64,000 nucleotides of DNA. It comes from Eptesicus fuscus. Taxonomy: Eukaryota > Chordata > Mammalia > Chiroptera > Vespertilionidae. Under the pieces are notes generated by a model. The model searched no databases, was not told the DNA's origin, and saw nothing but the letters and a program-made list of their open reading frames with translations. This document shows positions 10,560 to 23,110 of this stretch, one piece after another. Each line of letters begins with the position of its first letter. Position 1 is the stretch's first letter. Made by a program: the position numbers and the translations under genes. The stretch lies in the NCBI RefSeq assembly GCF_027574615.1, contig NC_072490.1:16289501-16353500 (forward strand). Reading direction: 5' to 3'.

Positions 10560-10800
10560 ACATTTAACTCATACCTTTAGCAAATGTAAATTGAGCTGCT
10601 ACTGTATAGTAGATAGTGTTCTCCTTGCTCTCCTGGAGTTACAGCGTAAAGAAACAGACAGGAGAAAACAGTGATTGCTAATCATTGCAAATGCTGTGAG
10701 GAGTATTATGAAAGCTTGTAGCAAAGAAAGTTCATTTTGATTCAGCTGAGACTTGAAAGATTGCTAGAAGTAGCTAAGCTAAGAGTGGGCACAGTTGACC
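10560..10800 (-). repeat. LINE L2 fragment
   Basis: 'gctgctactgtatagtagat', 'ctcctggagttacagcgtaa' and 'cagctgagacttgaaagatt' fit the reverse strand of the L2 3' region in the right order. Confidence 0.55.
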
Positions 10801-10954
10801 CTGAACTTTGGCTTTCTCTGGGGGCCTCAGATGATCCAGAGCTTTCCTGATTAAAAAATAAATAAATATATCCAGGCGGACAGTGGAGGGATTCCTGATG
10901 ATGTATGCATGCTAAGGCAGAAGTGAGAAGGCAGCTTTGGCTAAATACTGCAAG

Positions 10955-11105
10955 ATTGGTTTCTGTAACCAGTGTGGGGTTCTGGAGAGAGCCCTCAATT
11001 AGGAGTCAGCTGAATCTGACTTTGAAACCTGACTGCTGTGTGGCTTTGGGGAGACGTATTGCCTCTCAGTGCCCCAGTTTCCATTCGGTCAATGTGAGAG
11101 GTAAT
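10955..11105 (+). repeat. MIR SINE
   Basis: Core and 3' phrases 'actttgaaacctgactgctg', 'gtggctttggggagac', 'cctctcagtgccccagtttc' match the MIR consensus order. The 67-codon frame at 10905-11108 is inside it. Confidence 0.65.
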
Positions 11106-12402
11106 TAGTCTTACAGAGTAGGTTCTGTAGAAAGAAGAGTCTGAAACTAAGCAAGATGTTTATTAGGAATCTGTGATCTGTAATGGAAAAAGAGGGGAGT
11201 GGGATTAGACAGAGGTAGCATTCAAATTGCAATGCATGTCCAACAACACCTTGGCCAACACTGGGTGGAGCTTAGGAGCAAATAAAACCCAACAGAATTA
11301 TTCTGATGGGAGGGGCAGGGGAGGGCAGAAAGACCTGGCCTTTATACCCTTACTTTATTCAGTCACTGGATATAGGCTTTCCCTGAAAAGAGCATGATGA
11401 TTGGCTCGGTGGCTCTCTGCAGCTGAGGCCAACTCAGAAGTAGCTGACAGCAGAACAGAGCCAGTGCTCTGACCACACCCTCCACAGCTAGGAAGCCAGT
11501 CCTCCTAGGAAGCCCTGGGTTGCACATTTGTGTCTACCATGAATACTGCAATCCTGAAGAGTCAATGTCCTTGAAAACATCTGGCACGACAGAGATGGAG
11601 AATAAATGTTGGTTAAATCCTAGTCATTACCACATATGCACTTCTTTATTCAGCAACATTCAGTAGGCTCCTACCATCATCTTCTCTCAAAAATTTTTTA
11701 CTAAGCATCGGCCCTTTGCATATTCTGCAACCTCAGAGTGGAAGGCTCCCCTCCCCTAAAATGTAAAGGGAATCTATCACAAATGCTTTCTCTGCCATGA
11801 ATTCTTTTCAGATCCTCCATATGACCTTAAGGGAGCATAATTATTTATTGGAAAAATATCTATTAAGCCTCTGATCTCCTAGGACTGGAAATATAATGGC
11901 AAAAAAAAAAAAGATCCAAGTGTACCTTCAAGCTCACCTTCTCTCTTCTTCAACAGTCCTCTTCCCAATTCCATCCCACCATGGCGACAAGTACTGTGGT
12001 ACCCAGCATATGCCATCTTGAACCTGGTATTATAGTTTGGGATTATAGCTACCCCCATTCCTGCCCCCCAAGGAATTCTGTGTTTCTAGAAAGCAGTGAT
12101 AATGCCTTACTGATATTTAAATAGCAAGCTCTACTCTCCGATGCATCATACAATGTACATTCAATATTATGAACTGAGTTAGCTAAATTGAGTTGAACTG
12201 AATGAAACAGAGGCCTAGCTTGTATTTGGCTCTGGTTCTCCTAATAAAAATTAATAGCTTAGTTTAAAAGTAAACTCTTTCAATTGAACTTCTAAGCTGA
12301 TTAAACGTGCCATAAGAGTTCTTATCGTTTGTAATCCTTTGTACAAATAGAAAGCCGGTCTGCAAGGCTGGCTTTCAAATTGGTTCCCTCAGTGATTATT
12401 GG
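11106..12402. other. Unassigned stretch, possible LTR-like part at 11110-11560
   Basis: 11110-11560 has a mosaic feel like an old LTR, but I cannot name a family. The rest has no gene or repeat that I recognise. Confidence 0.3.
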
Positions 12403-12655
12403 ACAGCTCAGTAGCTTAGTGGTTAAGAATACTAGGCTATGGAATAAGTCAACATAAGTTTGAATCCTGCTTTTGCTGCTGTGTGACCTTGGGTAAGTGA
12501 CTTAACTTCTCTGGGTCTCAGTTTTGTAATCTGTAAGAATATTAAACTAGAAACAATAATAACATCTACCTCCTGGGATGTGAGAAGCATTCAAAGACAT
12601 CATGAAAATAAAATGCTCAGAACATAGTAAGAACTCAGTAAATGTTAGTTATCAT
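12403..12655 (+). repeat. MIR SINE, nearly full length
   Basis: Head 'cagtagcttagtggttaaga', core 'tgtgtgaccttgggtaagtg', 'cttctctgggtctcagtttt', and end 'gtaagaactcagtaaatgtt' are all present in order. An ancient tRNA-derived SINE predating the placental radiation. Confidence 0.85.
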
Positions 12656-13050
12656 GATCATTGCTATTAACCCAGAAAACCATGTACACAGATAGGTGAA
12701 TTCTCTCCCCGTCACCTGCAACTGACTTCATATGGAAGATGAGCTAAGTGAGGTCTGTATCTCTCGTATTCTACTAGATTTGATTGTAGAAATACATACA
12801 TTTTCTAAAACATTAGCAGACTTATTTTTACTCCATCGAGTCTGGTGTTTTAATAGGAAAAAAACAACAGCATTCTTTCATTTCTTCCTAAGAAAAGCTT
12901 AAAAGCACAGAACTTTTTAAACTATGCCTTCATTACTTTTGTAAAATCTACTGTGAAGCATTATCATAAATAATTTAAATCAACTCCACCAATTTGTCAA
13001 AATAAATTAGCAAGCATACAAATGTATGTGTGGATTTTGAACTGGTCTCT

Positions 13051-13051
<1 letters not shown>
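12656..13051. other. Unassigned AT-rich stretch
   Basis: No gene or repeat recognised between the MIR and the TG tract. Confidence 0.4.

Positions 13052-13101
<50 letters not shown>
13052..13101. repeat. (TG)n microsatellite
   Basis: About 25 uninterrupted TG units. Alternating purine/pyrimidine, so potentially Z-DNA forming and length-polymorphic. Confidence 0.95.
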
Positions 13102-13103
<2 letters not shown>

Positions 13104-13698
13104 CAATACATGATAGATCTTGGCTTTCACTAAATTTACCAGTGTCCAGTAAATTTAGGTAATTGAGGATTTCACATTTGTGTAATTAGCAAACATTTTG
13201 TATTTGGCCATTCGGAGCCAAATATCTCTTTTCTGAGTCATTTTTTAAACAGATTGAACAGAGTGTTACCGTGCGTGCACAGGTCTCCTTTGTGGCATGT
13301 GAGGAGGCCTCATCTCTCATCCAAACTGGCTGGTGGGCAAGGCTTGTTGCCAGGAGCTAGTCACACCTGGATTGTGATCCTATAGGATGATCGGTAGGCC
13401 TCTGTAGGCTTGGATCCAGTAGTTATCCTGAGACAGGGAATTTACAGGTTGCTGAGTGTTGTAAGAAGCACAGGTGCACTGAGACTGTAAATCAGGCACA
13501 CCTAGAGAAAAAGGTGTTTAAGTTGGAGCTGAAATACAGTCAACGCCAGAGGACGAGTACAAAGGGATAAGGCCAGGGCAGTGTGTATGTGTGTGTGTGT
13601 TTTGGGGGCAGGGGCGTGAAGACCTGGAAAGACTTTATAAATACGTTGGGGCTTTCTCCTAAGGACCTATAGGAAAGTACTGAGGGAAGAGAGACACA
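13102..13698. other. Unassigned stretch
   Basis: A short TG run lies near 13582-13600. No gene or clear repeat seen. Confidence 0.4.
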
Positions 13699-13850
13699 CT
13701 GGTTTGATTCCTCCTCAGGTTGCAGGTTCAATCCCCAGTGGGAGGCGTGCAGGAGGCAGCCAATCAATGTTTCTCACATCGATGTTTCTCTCTCTCCCTC
13801 TACATTCCTCTCTCTCTAAAATCAATAAAAACATATTTTGGAAAAACAAA
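13699..13850 (+). repeat. Ves SINE, truncated head
   Basis: The head is rearranged ('actggtttgattcctcctca') so most of the tRNA-like part is missing. The body 'gcgtgcaggaggcagccaat' and tail 'aaatcaataaaaacata' are intact. No clear target duplication. Confidence 0.85.
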
Positions 13851-15479
13851 AACTGAAAGTCCCTCATTCCAAGAACCCCCTAAGTCCTGGGTAGACCAGG
13901 ACAGTTGGTGATCTTAACCCCGCTCCTCCCCACACGTATTCAGGGAACAAGGTTCCTTCCACTTTGGGTTTCTATCATCCATTTCTAGGGCTTTGGGGCC
14001 TCTGTTTCCCACAAGTAGAAGAAGGCACACCTACTTCTTTAAAGCTTCAGCCCCAAATGACATCCATTCCTTTCATTCATAGTAGTTACATGAATATAGG
14101 AGGAGCATGATGGGTAATGCAGCTGGGCAGCTGGGCCTTTAGAAGGGAAAACACACGTACTGGGTAAACCAGTAGCCACCTCTGCCAAAAAGATACCATC
14201 TAACTTTATTTCTACAACAGTGTTGAGAAGAAGGTAAGGTGGGTATTACAAATGCTACCCGTTATTCTCAGGGTTTAATAGAAATGAGAAAATGGAGTCT
14301 TAGAAAGTGTAAATGCCCTAAGTAAGTGGTGTTGTTGATCTCATTTCCAACTTTATTCTTGTGTAGAGAATTTAGTTTAAAACAACCAGTAGTGATTGAT
14401 GAAAGAGCACATTAATTTTCACAAAAATTATTCTTTATGAATATTGACCAAGCAAATTATATTTTAAATACATCAGGAAAATTCTGTACTTCAAGAAATC
14501 CCTTTAATACAAAATAAGCTATCTGAAAAACAAAGAAAACCAAACGTATTTTTTTCATTTGATTTTTTTTGGGAAAGGTGTTCTTAAAGTGGTATGACTT
14601 GTGTTTTCCAATTATTTCTAAGGCTGAGCTCTAACTTCTAGTGTTTTTAATTTTTAAATGCTTTCACTTTGAAATGTCTGGCTCTCCATGTCCCTCAACA
14701 AAGCAATGGTAGAGTTGAGTCTGCCACCCTTGCCAGAGGTCTTCCCACTGAGTTAGAATCTGAACACAAATTCTAAAAAGTGGTCCATGAATTCAGCAAT
14801 AAAAGAACATCATCTCACTGGCAGCAAAGTAACTTTCTTAAAGAAATTCTAATAGACTAGATTCACCTTTTAACAACCAAAGGTACATTTAATTGCATAA
14901 TTTAAAACTATAAAAAAGAAAATAAATAAATGAAGTAAAGTTGGGTGGAAAGAAATTTTTCCTATCCTTCAAATCTTTCATTTTTACAAATTGAAGATGT
15001 TTTTATTAATAAAGATGAGGGAAAATGTGAAAACTACACATCACTGTATATGCAGAAGACACTGTTATTGGAGGATATAATATATTAAAAAAGGCAAAAG
15101 TTAGAAATTGCTTATAATCAACAGAGAAGATGTATTAGTATAAATTAGTATGAATTTAAATTCTATTTCTAAAGTTTCCAAATTATAAATAACTACATAA
15201 TTCATCCCATACCATATAATATATGTTATTTGCATTGGTTGCTCACATTTTCTGGTACCTTCAGAGTTTAGCAAGGAAAGTTTTCTTAATTTTTACAATA
15301 ATTGCTCTTCCTTGACCTCATATTTTCCCTCCTTGAATAATTTATAATTTAACTTCCACACAAAAGTAAACTGTACAATAGCTTAAAAATTATAAAAGTA
15401 TATTCATCTAAAACTAAGTGAATTTCCCCAAAATAGGATCACACCCTTTCTTTTACCTAGTCGGTGGCTGCCAAATGTG
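13851..15479. other. Unassigned AT-rich stretch, about 1.6 kb
   Basis: No open frame over about 63 codons. No repeat family recognised. AT content rises from about 14.4 kb on. Confidence 0.4.
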
Positions 15480-15950
15480 GAATTTTGCTGCATTAAAGAG
15501 AAAAACACAGGCCCCAAATGGCATCACTTCTGGTAAAGCCCAGGATACCACACCTAGATTTAATACCTAACCTAATTGCAGCTTTGACCTTCCCCAGAAA
15601 CATAATCTTTGTCAACTAGTCTGTAATTTCTGGTCAATACCAATAAAGCAATCTGTAACTTGGGCCCTCTTTATTCCCTGAATCCTCCCCTATAAGAACA
15701 ATAGGCAATCTGCATGATATAATTATTGCCACTCCCCTCAAAGAAGATGCCCCATCTAAAAATAATCTTTTCTTTCCTTTGCTAATAACTTCTCTACCAT
15801 ACCTTCCTTCCTATAAAAACCTTCCATTTTGTATAACCCCTGGAGTACCCTTTTCCTTGCTGGCTGAGAAGCTGCCCAGTTCACAAATTGCTTAATAAAG
15901 TCAACTAGATCTTCAAATGTACATGGTTGAATTCTGTTCTTTAACAGCTG
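15480..15950 (+). mobile_element. Solitary LTR-like element (endogenous retrovirus remnant)
   Basis: Looks like one LTR: a promoter-like 'cctataaaaaccttcc' near 15811, then about 80 bases later a polyadenylation signal 'aataaa' (15894) in 'ttgcttaataaagtcaa'. The upstream part is pyrimidine-rich with 'ccttccccagaaacataatc'. No gag, pol or env sequence adjoins it, so it is a solo LTR or an isolated piece. The class (gammaretrovirus-like ERV1 or another) is not certain. Confidence 0.5.
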
Positions 15951-18194
15951 AAAGTATAAACACTGAGATTTGGAGGCTTCATCTGAGTCATATGATTTTA
16001 ATTTTACTAAAAATAATGATTTTATTTTTACTAAAAATTGATCTTCTGGCTCATGTAAATATTAACATATTACTAAGAAAAATACAAAATGTGTTTTATA
16101 TTTACATGGTATTTTCTCAAAGAATCAATAGTTAGAAGGGTAATATTAAGAGTTACAAATACTTAAGGCATGCATTCTTATTCACTGTATAAAATTCTAG
16201 GTTGTGTTTTTGTTTTCATAGTCCATCTTGTCTGAAGGGATTAGTTGCTTACAAAGAACTTTAAAAAAAATTATTCTTTGGTTCTGAGATGGAGCTCTTT
16301 ACTTGAAATATAACTTGCCCAAAGCATGTAAATAGAAACAGTGGCAGTTCTTTCCATGTGATTTGCCAAAGGGGTGTTAAGAAATTTCTGTTTTTTTCCT
16401 ATATGTGTGATTCGAAAAGAAGTGCTAAATTGCTAAAGGAAATTAAAATGGAGGGAAAAAATGGAATTCTACACTTTGCAGTTTTTTGAGCAATTTCTGA
16501 GCCCTACATACCCAGTTAAGCTGAAAATTCAATTGTTAATAAAGGAAAGACTTGTTGGAAATAGGAGAAAAAGAAAAAGAAACTATTGTGTTTCGTGTCT
16601 TCAGCTTAAATGAAAATGAGTGTCATATACTGAAGGGAGAAAAATTAAAGGGAGGAGTAGGTAGTTCTTTAAGGGGCTTTTCATCCTGAGAAGTGGCTTT
16701 ACATTTTCTTTCCTCTTATTCTTACATTATAAATATAATAGAATAATATTCAGAAAGTATAGAAACGCAGAAAGAAAGAAAAAATCTTGTCCACAGGCCC
16801 AGGTCCCAAACAACAATACTATTTTAATTTTGATGTATTTCCTTTCAGTTACAAAACACTTCTAATAAGATAGCTTCTTTCAAAACAAACAAACAAACAA
16901 ACAAACACAAAAACCGTTTCCTAAAGCTCTTTGATTTTGACAGTTCTGAGTATCGAGTAGAGCTTTTGGCCTTGAAGATCAATTGGTATTCATTCATTTT
17001 GTTTTTCACAATTTGGGGAAGAATTTTCTTTTTGATATGCAATCAGAGCAACAGGTAAGAGAAGGACCCCCTTAGACTGCACAATTGAAGCCTGCTAGAC
17101 CTTAGTCAGCATTTAAAAGCCCCCAGCAGTCCCACGGTTCTAAAATGGAGATTGCCCAGCTCTCATATTGAATCTGCTTCCTTCTTCCTAATCCTCAGCA
17201 AAGATCATCACCAAGATCACACTGTCATTTCATTTAGCCTTCCACCCTGGTTTTCTGATCTTGCCATGCATACTGTAACCCCTTGTCCCCAAGAGTAAAG
17301 AAGTCATAGGCCCAATCTGAATGCATCACTTGGGTCCGTCCCCATGATATGATCTTTAGACATGTGCCAAGTGTCTCCCTCAAATCCAGGTGACTACAAT
17401 ACTCTGTGCCTTGCAACTTGAGAGCTACTGTCCTGATGTCACTGAGGAGAACAATTGCCTGGGCTCATCTCCTTGCTGGAAAGGAGACAGAGAGAGACAA
17501 ATACAGCTGAGAGCGTTGTGGGCTTGAATCATAACCCCATAGGGATGGAGAAAAGTTGCTAAACAAAATTAACCTCTTAAAATCATTTTTAAAGGAATTC
17601 ACTACATCTCTCTTCAAAATAGCTGTATGAGGTTGTTGAAATGAGAATTGATATTCACCAGTGAGAAAACTGAAGTTTACTGAGGTCCAGACATTAGACT
17701 AGAGTTTAAGGCATCAGACCCCTCGACCAGTTAAACACTGAGTATTTGCTGATTACCTATTTAGTCAGTAGGCTTTCAACAAGGCAATGCCAGTGCGGTA
17801 CACAAATTCCTTTTCCTCGAATAATGTATGACCTGACAAGAAACAAAACACGCATTTAACACATAAAATGTTACTAAAATTTTAGGTGTCTGTGTGCCTA
17901 GTCACCACGTGGACTTTGCTAAGAAGTTACAGAGCTAGATGAGTATTGATTGCCAAGGAGATTTTTGAAACTGGGTAGGGTTTTGTGAAATGAGGCTCTG
18001 GATTTGGGGAATCCAAGAATTTGTAATCTTGCTATGCTAATAGGAATAGAAAAAAAAAATCACAAAATAGCTCAATCCAATGTTAACTGAGAAACTGAAA
18101 ACACAAGCAAGGGGGAAAATGTAGTCCTAAAGGGACAGCTTTTGTAACAGTCTCAAAGTATTCGAAGGGCTGTCATTTGAAAGAGGAATCAAAT
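15951..18194. other. Unassigned stretch, about 2.2 kb
   Basis: AT-rich with a (CAAA)n run near 16884-16906. Open frames at 15917-16135, 16845-17042 and 17234-17416 have no recognisable content. No exon or repeat family identified. Confidence 0.4.
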
Positions 18195-18453
18195 ATCTAT
18201 ATATACTAGTATAAAATGTTAATATGCAAAGTGTTCCCTCGGGAGTTCGACCGGGAGACCAGGAGTTCTACTGCTCACTATGATGTGTGCTGACCACCAG
18301 GGGGCTGCGCGGAATGAAGGAAGGCCCCAGCCGGCAGCCAGCAGCCAGGGAAGGGAGGCCCTGGCCAGCAGCCAGAAGGCCCTGATCAGCCCTGATCACC
18401 AGCCAGCCCTAGGGACCCTACCCGTGCACAAATTTCATGCACCAAGCCTCTAG
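18195..18453 (+). mobile_element. HeliBat-type Helitron, short non-autonomous copy
   Basis: 5' end 'tctatatatactagtataaa' with 'gttaatatgcaaagtgttcc' and 'cgggagttcgaccgggagac'; 3' palindrome 'gtgcacaaatttcatgcacc' then 'aagcctctag'. It shares its 5' subtype and 'tgaccaccaggggg' with array member 3 at 5683. The middle has short repeats of 'ccggcagccagcagcc'. No coding sequence. Confidence 0.85.
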
Positions 18454-19440
18454 TGTGTTATAAAACTTCCAACCAAAGGGAGGATATTGAAAATGTGAAA
18501 AAAACTGTAGTTCATCGTTAAGTAGTCCACAGTGGATATTGGTCATACTTAGAGATATTTCAGAAAGCATCCCCACTTTGACAGGTAATTTTGAGGGGAT
18601 GACCCATTCTTTGGAAAGTTCAGAGCCCATAATGCATGTTGTGATAAAGTGTTCAGACTTTCTACAGAAGTATAATTATATGCCTGATGCTGACCCTCCA
18701 CTAGCGAGAAAAAGGAAATGCCACATGTTTGTGCCATTGGGCAACCCAAACTGGGACTCTGCTTTAATTGTATCCTTTAACTTAGGAGTGAATATGCAAT
18801 TTAGTTACCCCTGGGTTGTTTGAAGCTGCCCTCCTCAAAATGCAGCATCAAAACAGCTGCCCTCAACAAAGCACTTGTACACCCACTCGTATCAGGCCCT
18901 ATTTGCTAACAGACCCTGAATGGTTTTCATGGGTAATGGGTTGACGTATCATCCTTGACACATGACACATAGAGAACATGCTTGACTCGGTCTTGTAGCC
19001 CCGCGGGCAGTACAGGGTTGCAGACATCCACAGCCATGCCCGCGAAGCTGCACAGGTGCCCGCTGGAACCAGTGGTGATATTATTTGTGCATTTGGATTC
19101 CAGTAACTCATAATGTGGAGCCAATCTGAACATTATACAAAAGTTTATGAACTTGTTAATGTACATATTGCTCATTGGTATATGGGGATGAGCAAGTTGT
19201 GGTCTTTAATGTAGCATTTGTGGAGGGGCCTAGGGAAAGCGTGCAGGAAAGATTACTGTGCTTGGGTCTTATAAAGGAAACCATGTGTGTTGAGACTCAG
19301 AAGTATGTTTACGTTTGACCTTTTTATTTTAACACCAAACCACATTGGAAAGTATTTTAGATAAGCCAAGTATATTTTGGCAGGATAGCTCCAAATATTA
19401 GGCTTTTTGTTTTTCTAGTAATGGTTTTAAAATGTGATCA
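18454..19440. other. Unassigned stretch; overlapping frames, no gene
   Basis: Several overlapping frames (18539-18823 plus; 18899-19111 and 18927-19175 minus) reach 66-94 codons with no recognisable domain. An AT-to-mixed composition and no neighbouring splice-compatible frames argue against exons. Confidence 0.4.
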
Positions 19441-19457
19441 TATATATATATATATAT

Positions 19458-19516
<59 letters not shown>
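19441..19516. repeat. Compound (TA)n(TG)n microsatellite
   Basis: About 9 TA units followed by about 28 TG units. The long frames on both strands here (19421-19795, 19438-19620) owe their length to the stop-free TG repeat. Confidence 0.95.
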
Positions 19517-20118
19517 TTTTTAGCCGTTAACCCCAGGATACATGTGATACAATTGTCAAAATCCTTTGGAGATATCCAGATTTGGATGGGAAAAAATATC
19601 CTCATAATACAAACAAACATTTTTAAGTATAACTATGCACAGCCTCTTTCCCTGCACAGCCTTGTAGCAGTCCAGGTATGTCTGGTACAACTTGGGACTT
19701 GGTGTACCAGAACCAGGAAGGGCTATAGAACTGAGGGTGCTGGGCAAAGCCAGAAGAGTGATTTTCATAACAAAGACCATGGCGTCATTTCCTAGGAGAA
19801 AGATCTGGAAGAGCCAGACTGGGTTTTGAGCAAGAGAGAAACAAAGATAGGAGGAGTTCCCTTGAGGCTGGGGAAACTTCAAGGAGAGAAACATCTCAAG
19901 AGAATTTTTTAAAAAATTTTTGCTGTGAGTTGCAAGGCAGATTTCTCACTTTATTGTCTCTTATGGAGAACTTAGGATTTAAGACTATGAGGATTGGTAT
20001 CCGTGTCTCTTTTAATGAAACAGTATAGCAGAGATAAGAGACCTAGGGTGATTGGAGATGCAACTCCCATTCTTGGGGGTTAAGAACAGCACTACAAAAA
20101 CTTAAATTGCTACAATTT
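19517..20118. other. Unassigned stretch
   Basis: No repeat or gene recognised. The minus frame 19556-19894 (112 codons) shows no domain I know and has no supporting neighbour. Confidence 0.4.
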
Positions 20119-20318
20119 TTTGAAAATATATTTTTATTTATTTCAGAGAGGAAGAGATAGAAACATCAATGATGAGAATCATTGATTGGCTGCTTCCTGC
20201 ATGCCCCCTACTAGGGATCAAGCCCGCAACCCAGGCATGTGCCCTTGATCAGAATCGAACCCAGGACCTTTCAGTCCGCAGGCCGAAATGCTATCCACTG
20301 AGCCAAACTGGCTGGGGC
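20119..20318 (-). repeat. Ves SINE
   Basis: Minus-strand copy ending in head 'gccaaactggctggggc'. The duplicated target 'gctacaa' appears at 20109 and 20319 with slight decay beyond it. The body has 'gactgaaaggtcctgggttc' in reverse sense. Confidence 0.9.
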
Positions 20319-20556
20319 GCTACAACATTTAATAGCATATGAGTAACATTTGCTAATTATGAATACACAGAAGATGGACATGCACAGATCCTATAGTCCA
20401 AGGGTAACTCCATCTTTTCTATCCAAGAGGGCAAATTAAAGTGTCTGTGACTGAGGGAGACAAGAATCTGGTGAAAACCCTGACCCTGCTCTCATTTATA
20501 AAAATAGTATCTTATTTGCAAACTTTAGATTTTAACCACTTTGAGCAACATGTAAA
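20319..20556. other. Unassigned spacer
   Basis: No feature recognised. Confidence 0.4.
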
Positions 20557-20793
20557 GCAGTGTAGCATCTTGACTTAGAACTGGGTTTTGGGACCAGGTT
20601 GGCTGAGCCTGGATTCCCCACTCCAGCCCTTCCTAAGAAAGTAGCATTGGTGGTTACTTAGCCTCTGAAAGTCTACATTTTCTCATCCCTGAAATGGCTT
20701 TCATGAGCTTTAAATAAACCCATGAATATAATTGATTCTTAGCATTATACATGTGGCACGGCAAAAATTAATAAATGTTTTCTATGATTATTC
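20557..20793 (+). repeat. MIR SINE
   Basis: 'gcagtgtagcatcttgactt', 'ctacattttctcatccctga' and the closing 'aaaaattaataaatgttttc' follow MIR order, with a diverged middle. Confidence 0.6.
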
Positions 20794-21171
20794 TTAGCAA
20801 TAAATTAACTTGGGAAACATCTCACAACTAGATGACAATAAGCCAGGAAGTCACAATATGCTACTGCAGACAGGCCTAGGTTTTTCTTTTTTTATTAAAT
20901 CAGGACTTAATTTCATTATTTTGCTCTGAGTTTAATTTTAATTGTATGTATTATTTTATCATCAAGTAGAATTTACTAGGCACCCATAGCACTTTATCCT
21001 GCGGTGAGTACTTTACAGTGGAAGCAGAATGAATCATGTCCTTAGCCTTAGGAAACCACCGTATAAAATGGGCAACAGTGATCAAGATTAACATTCAGTA
21101 TTTATATTATTTATGCAGCACTAAGGAAAACTTTTTAGCAAAAGCAAAAAAAAAATGTTTTGTAATGAAGA

Positions 21172-21340
21172 CATTTTCTTTTTTAATCATCACCCGAGGA
21201 TATGTTTTCATTGATTTCTTTTTTTAAGAGAGAGAGAAAAATTGATTGGTTGCCTACCGTACACATCCCGACCAGGGATGGAACGCATTAGCTTTTGGTG
21301 TACGGGATGATGCTCCAACTAACTGAGCCCCGGCCAGGGC
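21172..21340 (-). repeat. tRNA-derived bat SINE, 'GGTTGGAGCATC' type
   Basis: Distinct from standard Ves: on the minus strand it reads 'ccccggggctcagttagttg'-like, then 'gagcatcatcccgtacacca', with a tail 'aaaacatatcctcgggtgat'. Flanked by 'tgtaatgaag' at 21161-21170 and 21341-21350, a clear 10-bp target duplication. The same head and tail types recur at 49759. Confidence 0.8.
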
Positions 21341-21449
21341 TGTAATGAAGAAATTTAACAGTGAAGTTTTCAATAGCAAAAAAATTTTAATTCTTTCTTG
21401 CTCTTGGCTCCGGGTCGTTTAGTACTTTAAGCACCACACATGTGTGAGT

Positions 21450-21600
21450 GCCTGCTCTGTGCCCCGTGCTGGTCTCAGCAGCTGAGATGCTGCAGTGAAC
21501 AAAGTGAGGAAGACCTCAGCCTTCGTGGGTTACACCCTGTGGAAGTTTGGATGTTATCACTGTGTTTTAAGGACTCAAAAATGACATCATGAAGGAAGGT
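21450..21600 (-). repeat. LINE L2 fragment
   Basis: 'gtgcctgctctgtgccccgt', 'gatgctgcagtgaacaaagt' and 'cagccttcgtgggttacacc' are the reverse-strand L2 3' phrases in order. Confidence 0.65.
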
Positions 21601-22729
21601 GGATTTGATACTTGCCATCACTTAGGCCCATCCCCTAGAATCTATTTCTTCCTAGAATCATGCCTTTAAGTAAGTAGCTGCCACCAGGAGACAGGGAAAA
21701 CATAGACAATATTTGTTTCTTAACACTTTGGCTTCCCTTAGGCATGGGAAGCTGGATTAAAAATGCATTTTATGTCTTTTCTATGGAAAATATAACTTTC
21801 TAATAAAACTATCACTTAAACCAATTCTGATCTCCAATGTAGCATTTAAAGCAAATTTAATCAAAATGAGAACATCCATGTGTGCTTTTCCACAAATCTT
21901 CAATTATCATGCACCTCTTAATTTAACCCTGGTTTTCTGCTTAGCTGGTATGAAGAAATACACTCTTTAGCTAACTAAAAAAAAATCTTTCATAACACAT
22001 CCAGATGGAAGCACTGATTTCTCTCACCAGTAATTTATTGGAGAATTGGTCATCCAAGTGTTTGTCCTTGGATGAGTTACCCATCCATCAAGTCATAATA
22101 AGTAGAAATTATAGAAAAGGCTATAAACTAAAGACATTGTGCTTCTGGGGGTGGGGGTATAGGAGAAAGAGAGAGAAAATGGGAAGATCCTAATAGCAAT
22201 CTCCCAAGAGTTCTAACCCCAGAAAAACTAAAGGAAATGGTACTGTAGCATGTGTAGATTTGAGGAAAATGAAATAAATAGCTTTTCTTCGACAAACCAG
22301 TCTTTCACATGGCCTGAGCCAGTGTATCAGAATGCAGACATTTTACTGGTGTAGTCTAAAACACTGGGGCAAAGGAAGGGTTACCAAAGAGAAGGAATAA
22401 AAGCAGAAACATAAATACCACGCCTTTGGCATACCCCCAGAGGATGTTTAATTGTCAGATGAATAGTTCAGACCTTTTATGATAAATGTCAAATGTTTGA
22501 TGCTTCTAGAGGAACAAAGTCAATTCGAGATGGAAATTGGGCCTTGGATCAGTATGAGGAAGCTGGGGTCAGGTGGTAAGGATCTGTGTGCTGTACAGGA
22601 AGACAGTTGTGCTCAGAGCCAATGCATCCAGGTCTGGGTCATCCCGGGTAAATCATTGAATCCCTATAGAACTCTCATCCCCCTTATTGGGGTAGCAGGC
22701 TGGTTCCCAGGGGCACCTCCAGCTTTATG
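21601..22729. other. Unassigned stretch, about 1.1 kb
   Basis: Frames 22005-22193 and 22479-22730 are short and without recognisable content. Confidence 0.4.
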
Positions 22730-23110
22730 ATTTTAAATTGCCTCCGCTACATCACCCCCAGTTTCTGAGTCATCATGAGCTGTATGTAGAGAGTAGCCAA
22801 ATAGATTTCCTTTACCTGACCTGCTCAGAGGCTAAGAATAACCAGCCAGTCCTTGTCGGGTGTCCACATTCAGTCCCAACTTGTAGCTCACCTTCCTCCA
22901 GAAAGCTTTCCTTACTCTAACTTACTCTCACTCTGGTGCCTCCATGTCCTTTCAATAACTTTGCATATTCTTTACATTTTATTATTTACAGTGATGACCG
23001 TTCTCGCATGCATTATTGAACGCTGTGTTTTGGTGCCTCAATTATTGTATGGTCTAGTAGAAAAAAACATGGGAATATATAAACATGTGTTAAATAATCG
23101 CAACTAGAAG
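22730..23110 (+). repeat. Probable LINE L2 fragment
   Basis: 'cctccagaaagctttcctta' with a following 'gcatattctttacattttat' and 'cattattgaacgctg' roughly follows the L2 3' region. Strongly diverged. Confidence 0.4.

Noticed and set aside
19421..19795. 124-codon frame with a hydrophobic cysteine/valine run
   Set aside because: The run is the translation of the TG microsatellite.
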